64,000 bases of DNA from Uloborus plumipes (GCA_038373865.1 JAXGGA010001639.1:81116-145115); one strand, 5' to 3'; positions 44,903-57,207 are shown, counted from the stretch's first letter. The notes: generated from the letters alone by a model not told the origin. Translations and numbers: made by a program.

Positions 44903-46617
44903 CAGCGGTGGCCAACCCGCGGCACGCGTGCCACAATGTGGCACGGCAGAGCAGGAACAGTGGCACGCAAAGACTTTTTGAAAAAATTCCAAAATTGAGG
45001 AAAAAGTGTCGATCTCAAAAATATTGATGAAAACTGAAACCCTTAAACTAATAAATATAAGGATATTATGACGATTAAGTGTCACGAGGCTGGCTTACAA
45101 ATTGTCTGAACTGCAATATTGCAAAGTACTTAGCGTTAGCTTCGGACATCCAACGAAAGCTGTGACACTACAGACAATGCTTTAGAAAGCATATTTGTTC
45201 TTAACACAAATGAAACTTTCGATGTTGCAGAATGGATTCTTGATCTGCAATAGTTTCAGCTACGGGTGTTGAAATTTCAAAAAAAAAAAAAAGAACTGCA
45301 ACTAAAATTAAAAAAACCAGATTGGACAGAATTCGGTATGTTTGCACAAATGAAGACCCTAAAATTGTTTTTCTTACGTTGCTTGAAATTATTTGTTGAA
45401 AACGCTTCAAAAGTGTCATTAAATTATCTATCACAAACTCTTTGCCAAGGAATGAGACTCTTCCTCTGTTGGTGACCTTGTAGAGTGTTGGTGACTGTAT
45501 TAACAAACTACGAATTAGAGCTCTGAATGTTTTGTGAACATTTCCTAGGAGAAAAAGCAGAGTATGACAAGGTACTTCTTCATTGAAATATGTGATAGCT
45601 ATCCGAAAGAAAAATAGTCATAAGATTTCAGAATTTTAAGGAGTGTGTTTTTTTAAATTTCTGGAAGGAAAGTAATGAGGACTTGCTACTTAGGAATGAA
45701 GAATAGCAATTGAGTTTAGCTATTTTATCCCTTATTATCCGACGTTAAAGTAATTCAAATTTAAGATTGTACAGAAAAAAAGTTTCCTAAACCAGTATAG
45801 ACCATTTACATTTTTTTATAATGAAACTTCAGTTTCTTTCTCTCTATTTTGGAAAAAAAAGAATAAAACAATTAAAATTAGTACTGAAAGTAGCAACCCA
45901 AATTTAATAATTTTCCAATGATATATGGAGAAAATTTTACACCTATTTTAAGTATTCATTCAGTGTTAGGCTTCATGATTTTCAAGATGATAAAAAAAAT
46001 GCTGAACCTTTCAAATTCTTTGTCTATTTCTCTGCAAGACACTGTGGACCTTTTGGTTTTGGACCTTCCATCCGACATTCCTACTTGTTACTTACAAACT
46101 TTAGCCGCCTGCGCTGTCATAGATTTGGTTCAAAATACATTGCTAAACAAATATTTTTGGCGATGAATGCGTAAAAATCTAAATACCCTTGAACATTAAT
46201 TGATAGCACTTAAAATACTTCAACTTCTTAGGATTCTCAAGAACTAATCCTGAAATTAAAGACTTGGTAAAAAAGATACAGACTCATAAACCACATTGAG
46301 TGCAGACTGCTTAATTTTTAGAATAGAATGTTTCATGTTATTTGTTTCTATTTTAAGCATAACCCAACTGACAGAACATATAAAAGTGTTTAACGATAAC
46401 TCTTAAGTTCGGACTTCTTTTATCTTTACTATCATTTTAATTTCAATTACTCAGATTTACGAGAAAAAAAAATTATTTGGAGAAGAATTATATAGTCAAC
46501 AAAAAACCTATTTTTAACTTTTTAAAAATGTTCAGTTTGTTGGAAAATACAATGTGGCACGCTGAGCTTTTTCTTTCCAGATAGTGGCACTTTCCCTAAA
46601 AAGGTTGGCCACCCCTG
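44903..46617 (+). mobile_element. hAT transposon, decayed
   Basis: CAGCGGTGGCCAACCC at the left and GGGTTGGCCACCGCTG-like inverse ends at the right (GGTTGGCCACCCCTG) are bordered by an exact 8-bp duplication, GTCTAGAC (44895-44902 and 46618-46625). The interior gives scattered, stop-broken plus-strand frames (45266-45475, 45918-46166, about 46300-46390) plausibly from a ZBED-type transposase, but no catalytic block is certain. Such genes move by cut and paste; this copy is inert. Confidence 0.8.
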
Positions 46618-46879
46618 GTCTAGACTACTGAACCCAAAGTCTTAGGCTTGTTGCACTTCGGCAGGATCTCAGAGAAGGACGTTTTGAGCGTGTTGTAGCC
46701 TGCTGGACGTCTCCCCCCCCCCATGACTGCATATTGCACAGGGAAAAGAATTATGCTTATGGTGCACCAAATAAACTACAAATAACGAATCTTACCCTAA
46801 AGTCTTAGGAGACTTGAGCATTGGTCAAACACCATCCATGTTGTAACACAGTTAAGTACCTCTCCATGTTCTTGCACTA

Positions 46880-48570
46880 CAGTAGACGCTTGCTATAACG
46901 ACCACCATTATAAAGACCATCCCACTAGGGCGACCAGTGTGAAAAGTCCTTACTTTATCCATGGCTTTCTGCAATCCTTAAGCGGCTGGCCAGACGCGCC
47001 GGAGAACAGAGGAAATTCCGTACAGTGCGAAGTTACCGTTGTCGCCGCTTGTGGCGCTGATCTCCTAGGGTTGGTTTGCGCGTATTTCTATTATAAAAAT
47101 CTGGATTTCGCTTTGCTTTTCAGTGAAAACCGCGTTATTTCTTTCAAGTGATTTTTCTGTTCATGCATTATTCATCGAAACACATCCACCGATACTTGAT
47201 TGCACATTAATTTCATGTGTTCTTTTTTTTTGTGAATATTATTTAGAGTGTCTATTGCAAAGTATTGACGAAAATCATTTTCATTCTTTTCGCAGGCACT
47301 TTTTTTTTTGTATTTTAGTTTGCAATTTAATTCACAACTGGTACTGGCGCTATAAGAACGTTGGTATGCTCATTGTCTTCACTTGAAAAAATAATCTGAA
47401 TCTCTGAAAAGTTTAAATTCATTCATATATTCATTATATTATTTTATTTATTAAACTTTTTTTTTCTTTTGTTTATTTTTTTGAGATTCGTTAATTTTCT
47501 GTTAAATACAAAATTTTAATAGGAAAGCAATTTGAATTGATTGGGGGGAAAAATGAATTATTTGGCTGAGCTGCACATGCTAAGATCTCAATATCTGTCC
47601 TTCTTTCTTTTATTTTTCCTTCGTTCTCGTGCTATTTTCGTGGCACAAGGTTTTTCATTGGTTATTGCTTTCATTTTTATATTGCATGATTATTTGAATA
47701 TATTTCACCCTAAAAAAATAAATAAAATTAAAATTCAATAAAATTTTCTTAAACATATGAGGAATTAAAATACAGTCCCCCAGGGGGACTGTATTAATTG
47801 ACCCCCTCTGACCCCCCTCCCCCATTCTGATTCCCCCCCCCAATTTGGGGAGGGGTGAATTAAAATACAAAACTGTATTTTAATTGACCCCTTTGACCCC
47901 CTCCCCCAATTCGGAATCCCCCCCCCCAATTCGGAAGAACGGGCCTGCATCTAACTGCATTTTAATTGAACTTTTACGTTTTCTTCGGCGCTTCTATAAA
48001 TGTAATTTTAGAAGAATCAGCTTTCCTTTTTGCAACTCTGGTTAAAACGAAAGTGAGGAAAATGTAATCCTTTAAATAAATGATTGTCTCTCGAATATAT
48101 AAAGCTATCTTCTAAATCAGATGTAAACGTAATGTTTCACGTAAATGTAGTTTCGAAGACTGCATGTGTTATGACTTTTAAACAATCTTTAAATTGTTTC
48201 ATGTGCATTATAAATGTTTTAAACTGTGAACACATAACAACACTATGTATTTTGATGTTTTGTTTTTTTTTCATCAAGACTGAAACAGTTTTACTCCTAG
48301 AAATCAAGTCTTTACACGCATGTTATTACTATAGCCGTCCCTTTAAAAAGCCGCACCGAACCCTAGGAGATCAGCGCCAAATGACTGAAGTGGCAGAAAT
48401 TGTAAGTTCTGCATACACGCTCTTTTTCGCCCGTCTGGACAGCCGTTTAAGGATAGCAGGGAGCCATGCTTTATCTCTATAAACTACCTATTTAACACTA
48501 TTCTACGACCACTCGTTATAAGGACCTTTATCTACAAAACGGAAATGGTCGTTATATCGAGTGTCGACTG
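46880..48570. mobile_element. Tigger-like MITE, CAGTCGACGCT family, split by element H
   Basis: The left half (46880-46959) begins CAGTAGACGCTTGCTATAAC; the right half (48469-48570) ends GAGTGTCGACTG. TA at 46878-46879 matches CA at 48571-48572. Joined without the insertion and its 7-bp duplication it is 175 bp, the family's usual size. Confidence 0.85.
46960..48468 (+). mobile_element. element H copy 2
   Basis: CATGGCTTTCTGCAATCCTT and its diverged inverse close 1509 bp. CTTTATC (46953-46959 and 48469-48475) is an exact 7-bp duplication. The sequence matches copy 1 along its length but lacks both MITEs and most tandem units. Frames such as 48084-48482 have a copy-1 counterpart, yet the latter ends differently and shows no known domain, so coding is doubtful. 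Confidence 0.88.
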
Positions 48571-48783
48571 CATGCACCCGAGAGACTCCCGTTACCTGTT
48601 CCTGTTTGGACTTAAACGGTCTCTGAAAAACATGCGCTTCTGAGAACTCTGAATCACATTTCTGACCTCAATAGACTTATTTAAAAGTTTTGGAGGTTTA
48701 GACAGAGTCATAGGCAGTCTTTGGGGGGGGGGGGGGCAAGGGCGGCTCAAGCCAGCCTAGAAATTAATACTTTCTTGCTTATT

Positions 48784-49173
48784 GGGCAATTCCATTTCAA
48801 TAAAAAGGGTCAACTGCTGCACAAAACTTCCTGAAAAGACTACAAATATGTTAGATCTTAGGCTCATTGCATAAGTTTTATGAAGAACATTGACTCCACT
48901 TCTAAAAAATACAGTTAAATTTTAGAGATCTCGAGAAACATGTGATGGTTTCTTGGAACTGTAATGGACGTATCTTATGAGATGCATCCGTTACGGAAAA
49001 ATTATATTATTTACATACTTTTCCTGGAAATAAACAAAAAATTATAATTACATTATATTGCAGTAAAAACCATGTTCTTCACAAAGATCCTGAAATGAAA
49101 TAAGGATTGAACCTTTTAAGTCTTCGTAAACAGTATTGTGAAAAACTGATACATCTGTTACAGTGGAATTGCC
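48784..49173. mobile_element. short GGGCAATTCCA element
   Basis: GGGCAATTCCA and its inverse close 390 bp. The 4-bp flanks TATT and TTTT differ by one base. Inside, CATCCGTTACGG (near 48985) and CATCTGTTACAG (near 49151) repeat a GTTAC word. The ends resemble those at 50817 and 57611. Confidence 0.6.
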
Positions 49174-49294
49174 CTTTTGTACTATTTTTGGACAAAAATG
49201 TAAAAATCCTTCTTCTTCAGCCACCAATGAATAAGTTACGTAAAATGTAAATTTTTAAACACTCTGATCTGCTCTGAAATTGCTCTCAGAATTA

Positions 49295-49855
49295 CAGTAA
49301 ACCCTCACTTATAGTCGCCTAATTTATGCGCCTTTTTCACTTATATGACGATTTTGAATGGTCCTATCACATTCCATAGCAAAAAAATGATAGTATCATT
49401 CGTTTATGCGTTGCTCGAAAGATAAATATTTCACTTATGCGCCGAATTTTCCCCAAAAGTGTAAAAAAATTAATTCTTTTTTTTTAAAAATAAGCATTTT
49501 TTTTTCACTTTCCTGTTTAATCTTTCGCTTTTTTTGCTCACGGAAGGCATTTTTTCCGCATGAACTAGAACTCGGAGAGGAACAATTATCTATTATGCAT
49601 CGTTTTAAAGGGAACAGTTTGTATTTAGGTATGCTACAATTTTTGTTTTTTCTTTGTCATTGTAGTTACGTTACAGTAACTGCCAAACCGTAGAAAAAAT
49701 GTCCTTTTTCTATAGAAACATTCTTATTCATTCTCCCATTAGAAACCATGTTGCGTTTTAGCCCTTTAAATAGGATTGTTCAGTTATACGTCTCTCTCAC
49801 TTATTCGGTTTTTTCTGTTGGTCTCTTGGGCCGGTGTATAATTTAGAGTTAACTG
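49295..49855. mobile_element. Tigger-like element, CACTTATGCGCC motif, copy 1
   Basis: CAGTAAACCCTCACTTATAG starts it and the right end is AGAGTTAACTG; TA lies on both sides (49293-49294 and 49856-49857). CACTTAT and TTATGCG words recur near both ends. It is collinear with the inverse of 54536-55088. The 95-codon frame inside is not conserved as protein. Confidence 0.8.
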
Positions 49856-49857
49856 TA

Positions 49858-50584
49858 TAACAATATATCTCAGTACACACATCCAAACTATCCAGAACTG
49901 GGGAGTATGCCCCGAATTTCGGACTTACTGTGTACACATGCTTCTGGTTTTTATATTTTAGTAATTTCGAAGCATATAGCTTCTATCCCGGTGTGTACCT
50001 TTCCTACTTTACTTTCTCTTTCTAGAAACCAATGAATGTATTTCTTTTTCAACTCCAGTGACATGTTTCTAATTATTTTGCTCATCGCTCGATCTAAATT
50101 TCATTAGATTTTCTGATGAACACATTGTTATAAAAGGTTCAGTTTATGACTTTTTTTATTTCTTATTTATTTATTTTTTTTTTCAATCAAAAAACTTCAG
50201 CCGCGAAAGAATTCTTGAAAATACAGAAATGAAAGTGACATTTGAAATAATGCTGATTCGAAACATGTCAAAACTAGGAAAGAGAAAAAGAAACTTAAAG
50301 ACGGAAATTTATTTGCGTTTGATGCGTAGAGGAAAATTGGACGTTTATCCCCAGTACTTTTGTTTCGTTTTGTTTTTATTTTTCAGGGCGATATACAACT
50401 TTACGACTGATCGGAGCAGGAATTGAAATAGAGTGCTTCTTCGGTTTACGAATGGAAAAAAAAGAATACATTAATATTTGTTTTGCGAGATTGGTTTTGG
50501 TAAGAAATGTAGTTTATGAGTTTTATGGAGGAAAGTTAAATTACAATTTCAATTGTAAAAGAAGCAAACAACGTGTTGTGTTTT
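49858..50584. other. no gene recognised
   Basis: AT-rich. A 65-codon frame (50229-50426) is Lys/Arg-rich, without a known motif. Confidence 0.4.
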
Positions 50585-53110
50585 AAATGAACGAAACATC
50601 TAAAAAATATATAACAAAAGCTTTTTAAATTTAAAGACTATAAATATCAGCTTGGTTTGCACTAAAAAGTATGAAATAAAATAAATGTATGATTTCTTGA
50701 TGACAACTGTCAAAAATTTCAGTTGGTCTAATTATATCTTTATATGTTGATAAATTTTAAAGCAGCAAATAAAATTTAAATTAAAAATTTCGGAAATGAA
50801 ATAGGCAGTACATTTAGGGTCATTCCATAGAAATGTCAACCTCAGCCTAAAAAATAAAAGTACCTTAAAACTTAACTGTGACCTATCATTTTATTCAATA
50901 TACTTTCTAGTATATGAATCTAGAAAAATTTTTGAAAAATCCTTTTTGGTGTTTATGTTGGAACTCTGTAAGTACATGGCTGAAGAAAAGTCTTAGTAAA
51001 CGCTAAAAACATTGGTCATTGTTTTCGTGCATAATGTTAGAATTTCTGTGAATTTTTAGAAGAACTGCATTTCTTATGAAAGTTTGGAGTTATATCTGAT
51101 TGAATTAACAGCTTTTTTTCATTCAGTTTATAAGATAAGCATTTTAATTATCGTCATTATTTCACTTTCTTATTTTATGTTACGTTAGTCACAAAAATGC
51201 AGTTTTCTATTTTAAAACTGAACTAAAAATAATTAAATACCATAGCTGTTTATTTTCTTATGTCTGTATCATATCTACTTGAAAATCCTAAAATATTTAT
51301 TTTAGATATATTTAATAGAAAAATATTAGGTGACTAACGTAACATTTTAAGTGTGTGACTAACGTAACAGTTTGAATGTGACTATGGTAACAATTAAAAA
51401 AAAGATTAATGTAGCTTAAAGCTTAGCTATTTTAGTGTTTATTTAAATTTCCAGTTAAGCGTAAATAAATGTATCAAATTTGAAATATTTGAGGCAAAAT
51501 AGCTCCTTTGACTGCCTTAGAACGGAAAAGAAGAAGTCGGGCGAATCAGAGCCGCTATAAAATTCAGATGAAAGATAAATGTCAAAAACATTGATGCGTT
51601 CTGTACGAAAAAACAAAATTCCGGGTATGAAGTTAAAAGAGGAAGAAATAAAAGCCTCAAAATAATTAATTAGTAAGATGGTTGCAAAGAAACAAACTAC
51701 TATTTCCTCCATATCTGCATAATCTCCTTTTCTCACAAGGCAAGCACTGGAAAAGGCAACGAAGAAATATAGAAAAAAGCTTTAGCTAACAGTCCCTGAA
51801 AGAAAGTTATAGCTATCCAAAAGCTGGCATCAGGTATAGCAGTTAATATAGGAAATCATAAATCCCATAGTCACTCGTTAAGTTTGTCGGACAATACAAA
51901 ACAATAAGTCCCCTAAATTTACAATAATGTGATAATCCCACAAGAATGTGTTTTCCCACAAGAAATATGTTAAATCTGTAAAGAACTTTGTTGCCAACAA
52001 GAGAAAGAAGCTACAAAAGGGTTTGCCTATGTATAACTTAGAAGAAATCTATCAACTTTATAAAAAAATTAATAAGAATGAAGAAACTGGTTTTGAAAAA
52101 AAAATGCGAGTTAACTCTAGGAAGTTCAAACATTGGGCTCAAAAGATCAAATATGAGAGAAACAGGTCAAAGATTTGAATGGCCCAAACCTGATAGTATT
52201 CAGTTTTCAAAAGCTAAATTTTATTTGACAGACTCAATTAAATTAAAAGGGAGCCTTCCATTTACAATTTCTTACCCCAGAATAAATAAATAAAAAATAC
52301 ATAAAATCAAAAAAATAATAATAAATACATAAATAAATAAAAATATGCAACATAATAAGTTTTAAAAAAGGAAAAAGTAATGCAATTATCAATAATATTA
52401 GCCATAATAAATTGTATTTAATTTATCTATCGTTTGTTATTCGATGGCTACGTTAGTTACGTTACGTTAGTCACACTCCATTTTCAGCAAAAGTGACACT
52501 TAAGACTAAAAAAATTCAAAATTTAATAAATGTGATATATATTTTTAAAAGCTAACATTCCATATTTTTCAAATATATCAGCCAATTTTTAACACTTGCT
52601 TAACTTTCAGAAATTTTTGCCTCATAACATGAACATTATTTTTCAAGGTTATACAATGTTACGTTAGTCACACTGCTATTTTATGTTCACGTTATGAAAA
52701 AATATCTGTTGTCAGCAATTTTATTTTAAATTCTTAGCAGAAATAATACATGTACACCATCTACATTGCAAATCCACCAACACAGCGCAAAATTATTTTT
52801 TATCCTTTAAGTTACAGGTAAAATGAGTTATAAAATCAGCTCTGAATGTTACGTTAGTCACGATGGAATGACCCTTTATAGATATTTACAGTAAGTTATA
52901 CATCGCCTATATTGTCTCAAACGTTTAATTTAAATTTTATTTGATGCTTTAGAATTAATCAACATATAAAGGTATAATTAGATCAACTGAAATTTTTGAC
53001 AGTTGTCATCAAAAAATTATATATTTATTTTATTTCATACTTTTTAGTGCTAATAAAGCTAATAAAAATAGTCTTGAAATTAAAAAAAAACCTTTTTTTT
53101 ATACTTTATT
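50585..53110. repeat. fold-back arms around a GGGTCATTCCA element
   Basis: About 200 bp at 50610-50800 recur inversely at 52920-53090, including ATGACAACTGTCAAAAATTT-like sequence. The GGGTCATTCCA element at 50817 lies between them, so it entered the centre of an older palindrome. Confidence 0.75.
50817..52874. mobile_element. GGGTCATTCCA element, copy 2, TTACGTTAGTCAC motif array
   Basis: GGGTCATTCCAT and its inverse close 2058 bp. TTTA on both sides (50813-50816 and 52875-52878) is an exact 4-bp duplication. TTACGTTAGTCAC or its inverse occurs about seven times, near 51180, 51330, 51355, 52450, 52463, 52660 and 52848, with a variant near 51378. The central region has Lys-rich plus-strand frames (51948-52178, 52078-52293, plus broken frames from about 51600) that could be the ruin of a transposase gene, but I cannot name a family. 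Confidence 0.8.
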
Positions 53111-53355
53111 TCAAAGTTTTTTCGTAAAAAAATTTAATTGAGGGGAACTTTTGAAACGTTTATGATGCATGTAACTGTTATGCCTCTCTTGTTATAAAAT
53201 AAATAGGCATTCAATACAGTTTTGACATAAATGAATTGCACACAAAAAGAGAATGGCTTACATTTACCACCAACTTGTTCTAAAATATTGCAACTGTGCT
53301 TGAGATTTGGAGCAATTTTTACGCCTCATAAGTTTTTAAAGATTACTTTCAATTA

Positions 53356-53510
53356 CAGTGGATGCTTGTTATAACGACCACACAATCTAGAGACCATCCA
53401 TTATAACTACCAGTGGGGGAGGCAGACCCCAACTTTATCCTCATATACTTTATGTTATTATACTTATATACTTATAATGTTATTTGCTCTCGTTATAACG
53501 ATCTTTCTGT
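53356..53510. mobile_element. Tigger-like MITE fragment, CAGTCGACGCT family
   Basis: CAGTGGATGCTTGTTATAAC follows TA at 53354-53355, then GACCATCC and an inverted CGTTATAACGA block near 53490. The right terminal repeat is lost. Confidence 0.6.
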
Positions 53511-54035
53511 ATCGTTTTGTCCAGTGGTTCCCAACCTGGGGGGCGATGGTCCCCAGGGGGGCCATTTAGCTCCTTAAAGGGGTGTTAAATTCTTAAGGGG
53601 CGATAGGGGGCGATGGGTAATTAGAAGAGAAAACAGTAGTAATAAAAGAGTGGCAAAAATCGAAATTGTAAACATGTACGAAACCGGTTGTTCAGAGTTC
53701 AGACAATTAATCACGTTAAGAATGAAACAAATTAAAGAGCTTCCTCCCTGAGGGGGAGATAGGGTGAACCTACCTTAAGAAGTATTATGTCATTCACTGT
53801 CAGTTTTATGAATTTTCAGATTTCCAATTTATTTTCCTTCAAATTTTGAGTTTCAAACATTTCAGTTTCCCAGATTACAGTTTAGAAAAGACAATAACTG
53901 CTTGAAAAATGTACTTATGTTTTTTGAAAAGTACGTCGGCGATCTTAGTTAAATGTTACCCATTATATTGTATTATAATGTACCCCCCCCCCCCCATAAA
54001 TGTTATTATACTAGAAAGCAACTTAACTTGACACT
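53511..54035. other. possible hAT-type end, otherwise unrecognised
   Basis: CAGTGGTTCCCAACCTGGGG at 53522 resembles arthropod hAT-type ends, but no matching right end or 8-bp duplication was found. A run of 14 C lies near 53983-53996. Confidence 0.35.
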
Positions 54036-54038
54036 CAA

Positions 54039-54177
54039 CGTCACTACGGGAGAAGCCAATAAGAGCTCACAAGCAATTAGCGATCTCCTCTCATTCGCCA
54101 AGTAGGCTGTGACGTTTTATCTAGCTCGTTTTTCATAGGCTAACGTCACGCAAATGTCACCCTGACGTCACAATGTT
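54039..54177. repeat. segment shared with the MITE at 5951
   Basis: CGTCACTACGGG, AGAGCTCACAAGCA and CTAGCTCGTTTTTCATAGGC occur in the same order as at 6055-6187. The AGGCAGGAATTC ends are absent here, so this is a core-only or truncated relative. Confidence 0.7.
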
Positions 54178-54535
54178 TTTTTTTTTTTTTTCAAGAAAGG
54201 TTGCAGTCGAGTATAGCCTTATGTTTCAAATTCATGCTAACTTAAACACGCACTCTTAAAAATGAATCTTTCTCATTCGAGGAATCTTTAATCATACGGA
54301 AAGTTTAATTATTTACAATGATTCTTTTCTATCTGGGTTAAAAACTCAGTCGCAATTCTCACGAAGCAGTGGTCAATTCAACAAAAAGTTTACTCCTAGT
54401 ATTTTTCAGAACGCTGTTCCTAGCCAGACGACGACATTTTTGCTGAATTTGAGCACGTGTTTTTCTAACTACAGAATTAAAATTTTAGATAAATTGAATA
54501 ACTTTATATTAGCTCAATTAAATAATTTAAAAATA

Positions 54536-55088
54536 CAGCGAACTCTCACTTATGCGCCGGCCCAAGAGACCAATAGAAAAGGCGCATAAGTGAGAGAGAC
54601 GTATAAGTGAACAAGTCGATTTAAAGAACTAAAAAACAACATAGGTTCTAATGAGAGAATGAATAAGAATGTTTCTATGGAAAAAGGACATATTACTACG
54701 ATTTGGCAATAACTGTAACTTAACTACAATGATAAAGGGAAAGCAAAAATTGTAGCATGCCTAATTACAACCTGTTCCCTTTAAAACGATGCATAATAGG
54801 TAATTGTTCCTCTCCGAACTCTAGTTCATGCGGGAAAAATGCCTTTCGCGAGCAATAAAGGCGAAAGATTAAAGAGTAAAGGGAAGAAAAATCTTATTTT
54901 TTAAAGAAAAGAAACATTTTCACATATTTAAAAAATTCGGCGCATAAGTGAAATATTTATCTTTAGAGTGACGCATAAACGAATGATATTATCATTATTA
55001 TGCTATGGAATGTGCTGGGACCATTCAAAATCGTCGTATAAGTGGAAAAGGCGCATAAATGAGGCGGCGGATAAGTGAGAGTTCACTG
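54536..55088. mobile_element. Tigger-like element, CACTTATGCGCC motif, copy 2
   Basis: CAGCGAACTCTCACTTATGC and its inverse close 553 bp, with TA at 54534-54535 and 55089-55090. It is the inverse of 49295-49855. (A/G)CGCATAAGTG-like words occur several times near both ends. Confidence 0.85.
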
Positions 55089-55090
55089 TA

Positions 55091-55973
55091 CTAATTGAAA
55101 CTGAATTTGTTAAGACTTTTTTTTTTTTAATTTTAAAGACAAAGCCTTGTGTAACACTTTCAGAAATACCTTGCTCATTTTCAAAATTTTTCAATCATTG
55201 GGCAAATATATTCATTTATGACGATTCTTTCTTCGTTTGGTTATAACATTCAGATATCGCGAAATTTTCTTCGATTGGATGAAAAGTTCACTCAATTTGA
55301 CAAAAAGGTTACTGGGAGTATTTTTCACTAAACCATATCGTCAGATTTGAGGAGGCATTTTTGATTGCACTATAAGCATGCTACATCCTGTAAACTCATT
55401 ACAAAAAAAAATTAAGTCGAAATGTCTGGCTCATAAAGAAAACAAGTGCATATGTCCTCCCCAAAGCTACCACTTCCACTTAATAAAAATTCTTTTCGGA
55501 AACTTGTTTTCACACATTCTGAGGAAAACAAGAATCCAATATTTTGAGGAGGAGCGCCCGATGTTTCCGTACCCATGTCACGTGATGCTATACTCATGTC
55601 ACGTGACTCAATAAGACCTCCAATACCGAAATCTAAGCCGGATGCAATCGCAATAGCAATGAGAAAACTTCCCCTAGCACTTTCTGGGGCTTGCAGATTG
55701 AATCAAGATAGTTGGAGGAGAGATAGCAAATCAAGCATCGATCCGCGTCCAATTAAATTGCGAGGATCTGTGCTCAGATGTCCCCGGATAAGCGAAATTT
55801 AAGCTCAAATAAGTTTCGAGTGGCACTGAGCTTAGAAACAACTGAGAGATACAGCGAGGTGTCTTCGAGATGTTTCGGATGATTTGGGGCTTTCACATTG
55901 AGAAATTTCAAATAGTACACGAAGCAGCTTTGAATAAAATAGTAGCAGCTTTTGACAATACGGATCAAAGTTT
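55091..55973. other. no gene recognised
   Basis: The 55200-55340 stretch weakly repeats 54290-54420 (shared AGTATTTTTCA context), flanking the Tigger-like element. Frames at 55378-55802 have mixed composition and no motif. Confidence 0.4.
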
Positions 55974-56402
55974 ATGGTAATTAGTTCTGAGTGTCTGTTA
56001 AAAAAGATAGCAATGTTAAGGCAATTGTTTGGGTTAATAGAAATAATTACACCAGTTGAACAGTTTCTTTTAAAAACCAGTCAAGAGACAAGCTCTAAAA
56101 CTGAAAAACATTTATACACATATTTAAAATATAGAAAAAGGATTACTATATTGCGAAGGATGGTGACCTACCCCTTGATAGTAACCCTACTCGTTGGATT
56201 TCTTGTTTCTATAAAATTGAATGGAGTGAAAATGGAGAATAAATTGGCACTTGCATTACCAAATGAGGAAATACAAGACATAGGTATAAAAAAAGACGAT
56301 AATAAAGGTACAGTATTTTGGCTAATAGCGTGTATCGTTGAGGTATTTTTATTTCTAATCAATCTTAAATGGTGGTTAGTAATCTTAAAATATAATAGAT
56401 GA
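55974..56402 (+). CDS. hypothetical 142-residue membrane-type protein
   Basis: I do not recognise this protein. The frame has an ATG, a helical N-terminal half ending in a basic run (KYRKRITILRR), a hydrophobic segment at about 65-83 (YPLIVTLLVGFLVSIKL), a polar loop of about 30 residues with KKDDNK, and a second hydrophobic segment at about 114-138 (VFWLIACIVEVFLF). This would suit a two-pass membrane protein with both ends on the same side. Against it: no homolog comes to mind, AT-rich codons can mimic hydrophobic segments, the opposite strand also has a long frame, and no neighbouring gene supports it. It could be a pseudogene fragment. Confidence 0.3.
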   Translation: MVISSECLLKKIAMLRQLFGLIEIITPVEQFLLKTSQETSSKTEKHLYTYLKYRKRITILRRMVTYPLIVTLLVGFLVSIKLNGVKMENKLALALPNEEIQDIGIKKDDNKGTVFWLIACIVEVFLFLINLKWWLVILKYNR

Positions 56403-57073
56403 AATTTTGCAAGTTGAGTCTGTTTCCTGTTAAAACGGGAATTGACTCTCATACACACAAAAAAGTTTTTAGTGTAAAATGTGCTTGAGTTAAGCCTTGA
56501 ACAAATGCAAGTCGCAAACAATTTGAACTCACGACAACCAAAATTAATTGCTTTAAATAAATATGAAAAGCAGCGAACTAAATTTATTCTCGTCTTCATG
56601 GCAATCTGAAAAACTACAGGAACGTCAACGACGATCAACTGAGAGCAATAGGCAATCGAGATTGCTAAAAAAAAACTTGAAAGCATTAAAAGGTCTAAAT
56701 GCATTGCAAAAATATGGCAATGTTAAAGCGAGGTTGCGTGGTTAGGGGGGAAATGGCTGACTCTGAATCCTCCAATTTTAAAATCTGGAAACGTGTAGTT
56801 TGCCGGTTTGTATATCCCTGCCTCTCCCCCCCCCCCAATAAATTAGTTATAATTCCTATTCAAACCAACTGCTTCTTAATTCAAAAGAACTCAGCCTTAG
56901 TCCCATATTTCATTTCTTTGATTTCAACAATTTTTCGCTCAATTTCAAGCAGCTCATAAAAAAAAGAAAAAAAAAAAATAGAAAACTTATCAATAGTGAA
57001 TGTGATGAAATGTAAAACATGAACTAAGATGAGTATTTGCTTCCAAGAAATTTCGTGGGAGAGAACTTTTAAA
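56403..57073. other. no gene recognised
   Basis: Contains a C run near 56826 and A-rich tracts near 56960. The 60-codon frame 56563-56745 is polar and motif-free. Confidence 0.4.
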
Positions 57074-57076
57074 TAA

Positions 57077-57207
57077 GGGCCCTGCTCCACATCAGTGGAA
57101 AACGCGACCGAAACCGAAGGCAGAAACCGAAAATCCGGGTACCTTACATAGGAATACTATTTAATCTATTTTGCGTTTCTGCTTTACGTCAATATGTAGC
57201 AGGGCCC
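57077..57207. mobile_element. 131-bp MITE, GGGCCCTGCTCCAC family, copy 1
   Basis: GGGCCCTGCTCCACAT-type ends in inverse orientation with TAA on both sides (57074-57076 and 57208-57210), a 3-bp duplication as in PIF/Harbinger. Copy 2 lies at 59425-59574 in the other orientation. Confidence 0.85.

Noticed and set aside
49406..49693. 95-codon gene
   Set aside because: It lies entirely within a Tigger-like element; the inverse copy at 54536 does not keep the frame.
53522..53780. Complete hAT element
   Set aside because: Only a CAGTGGTTCCCAACC-type left end is seen; no right end or 8-bp duplication.
56168..56704. 178-codon minus-strand gene
   Set aside because: It overlaps the plus-strand membrane-type frame and lacks any domain; it looks like an antisense shadow.
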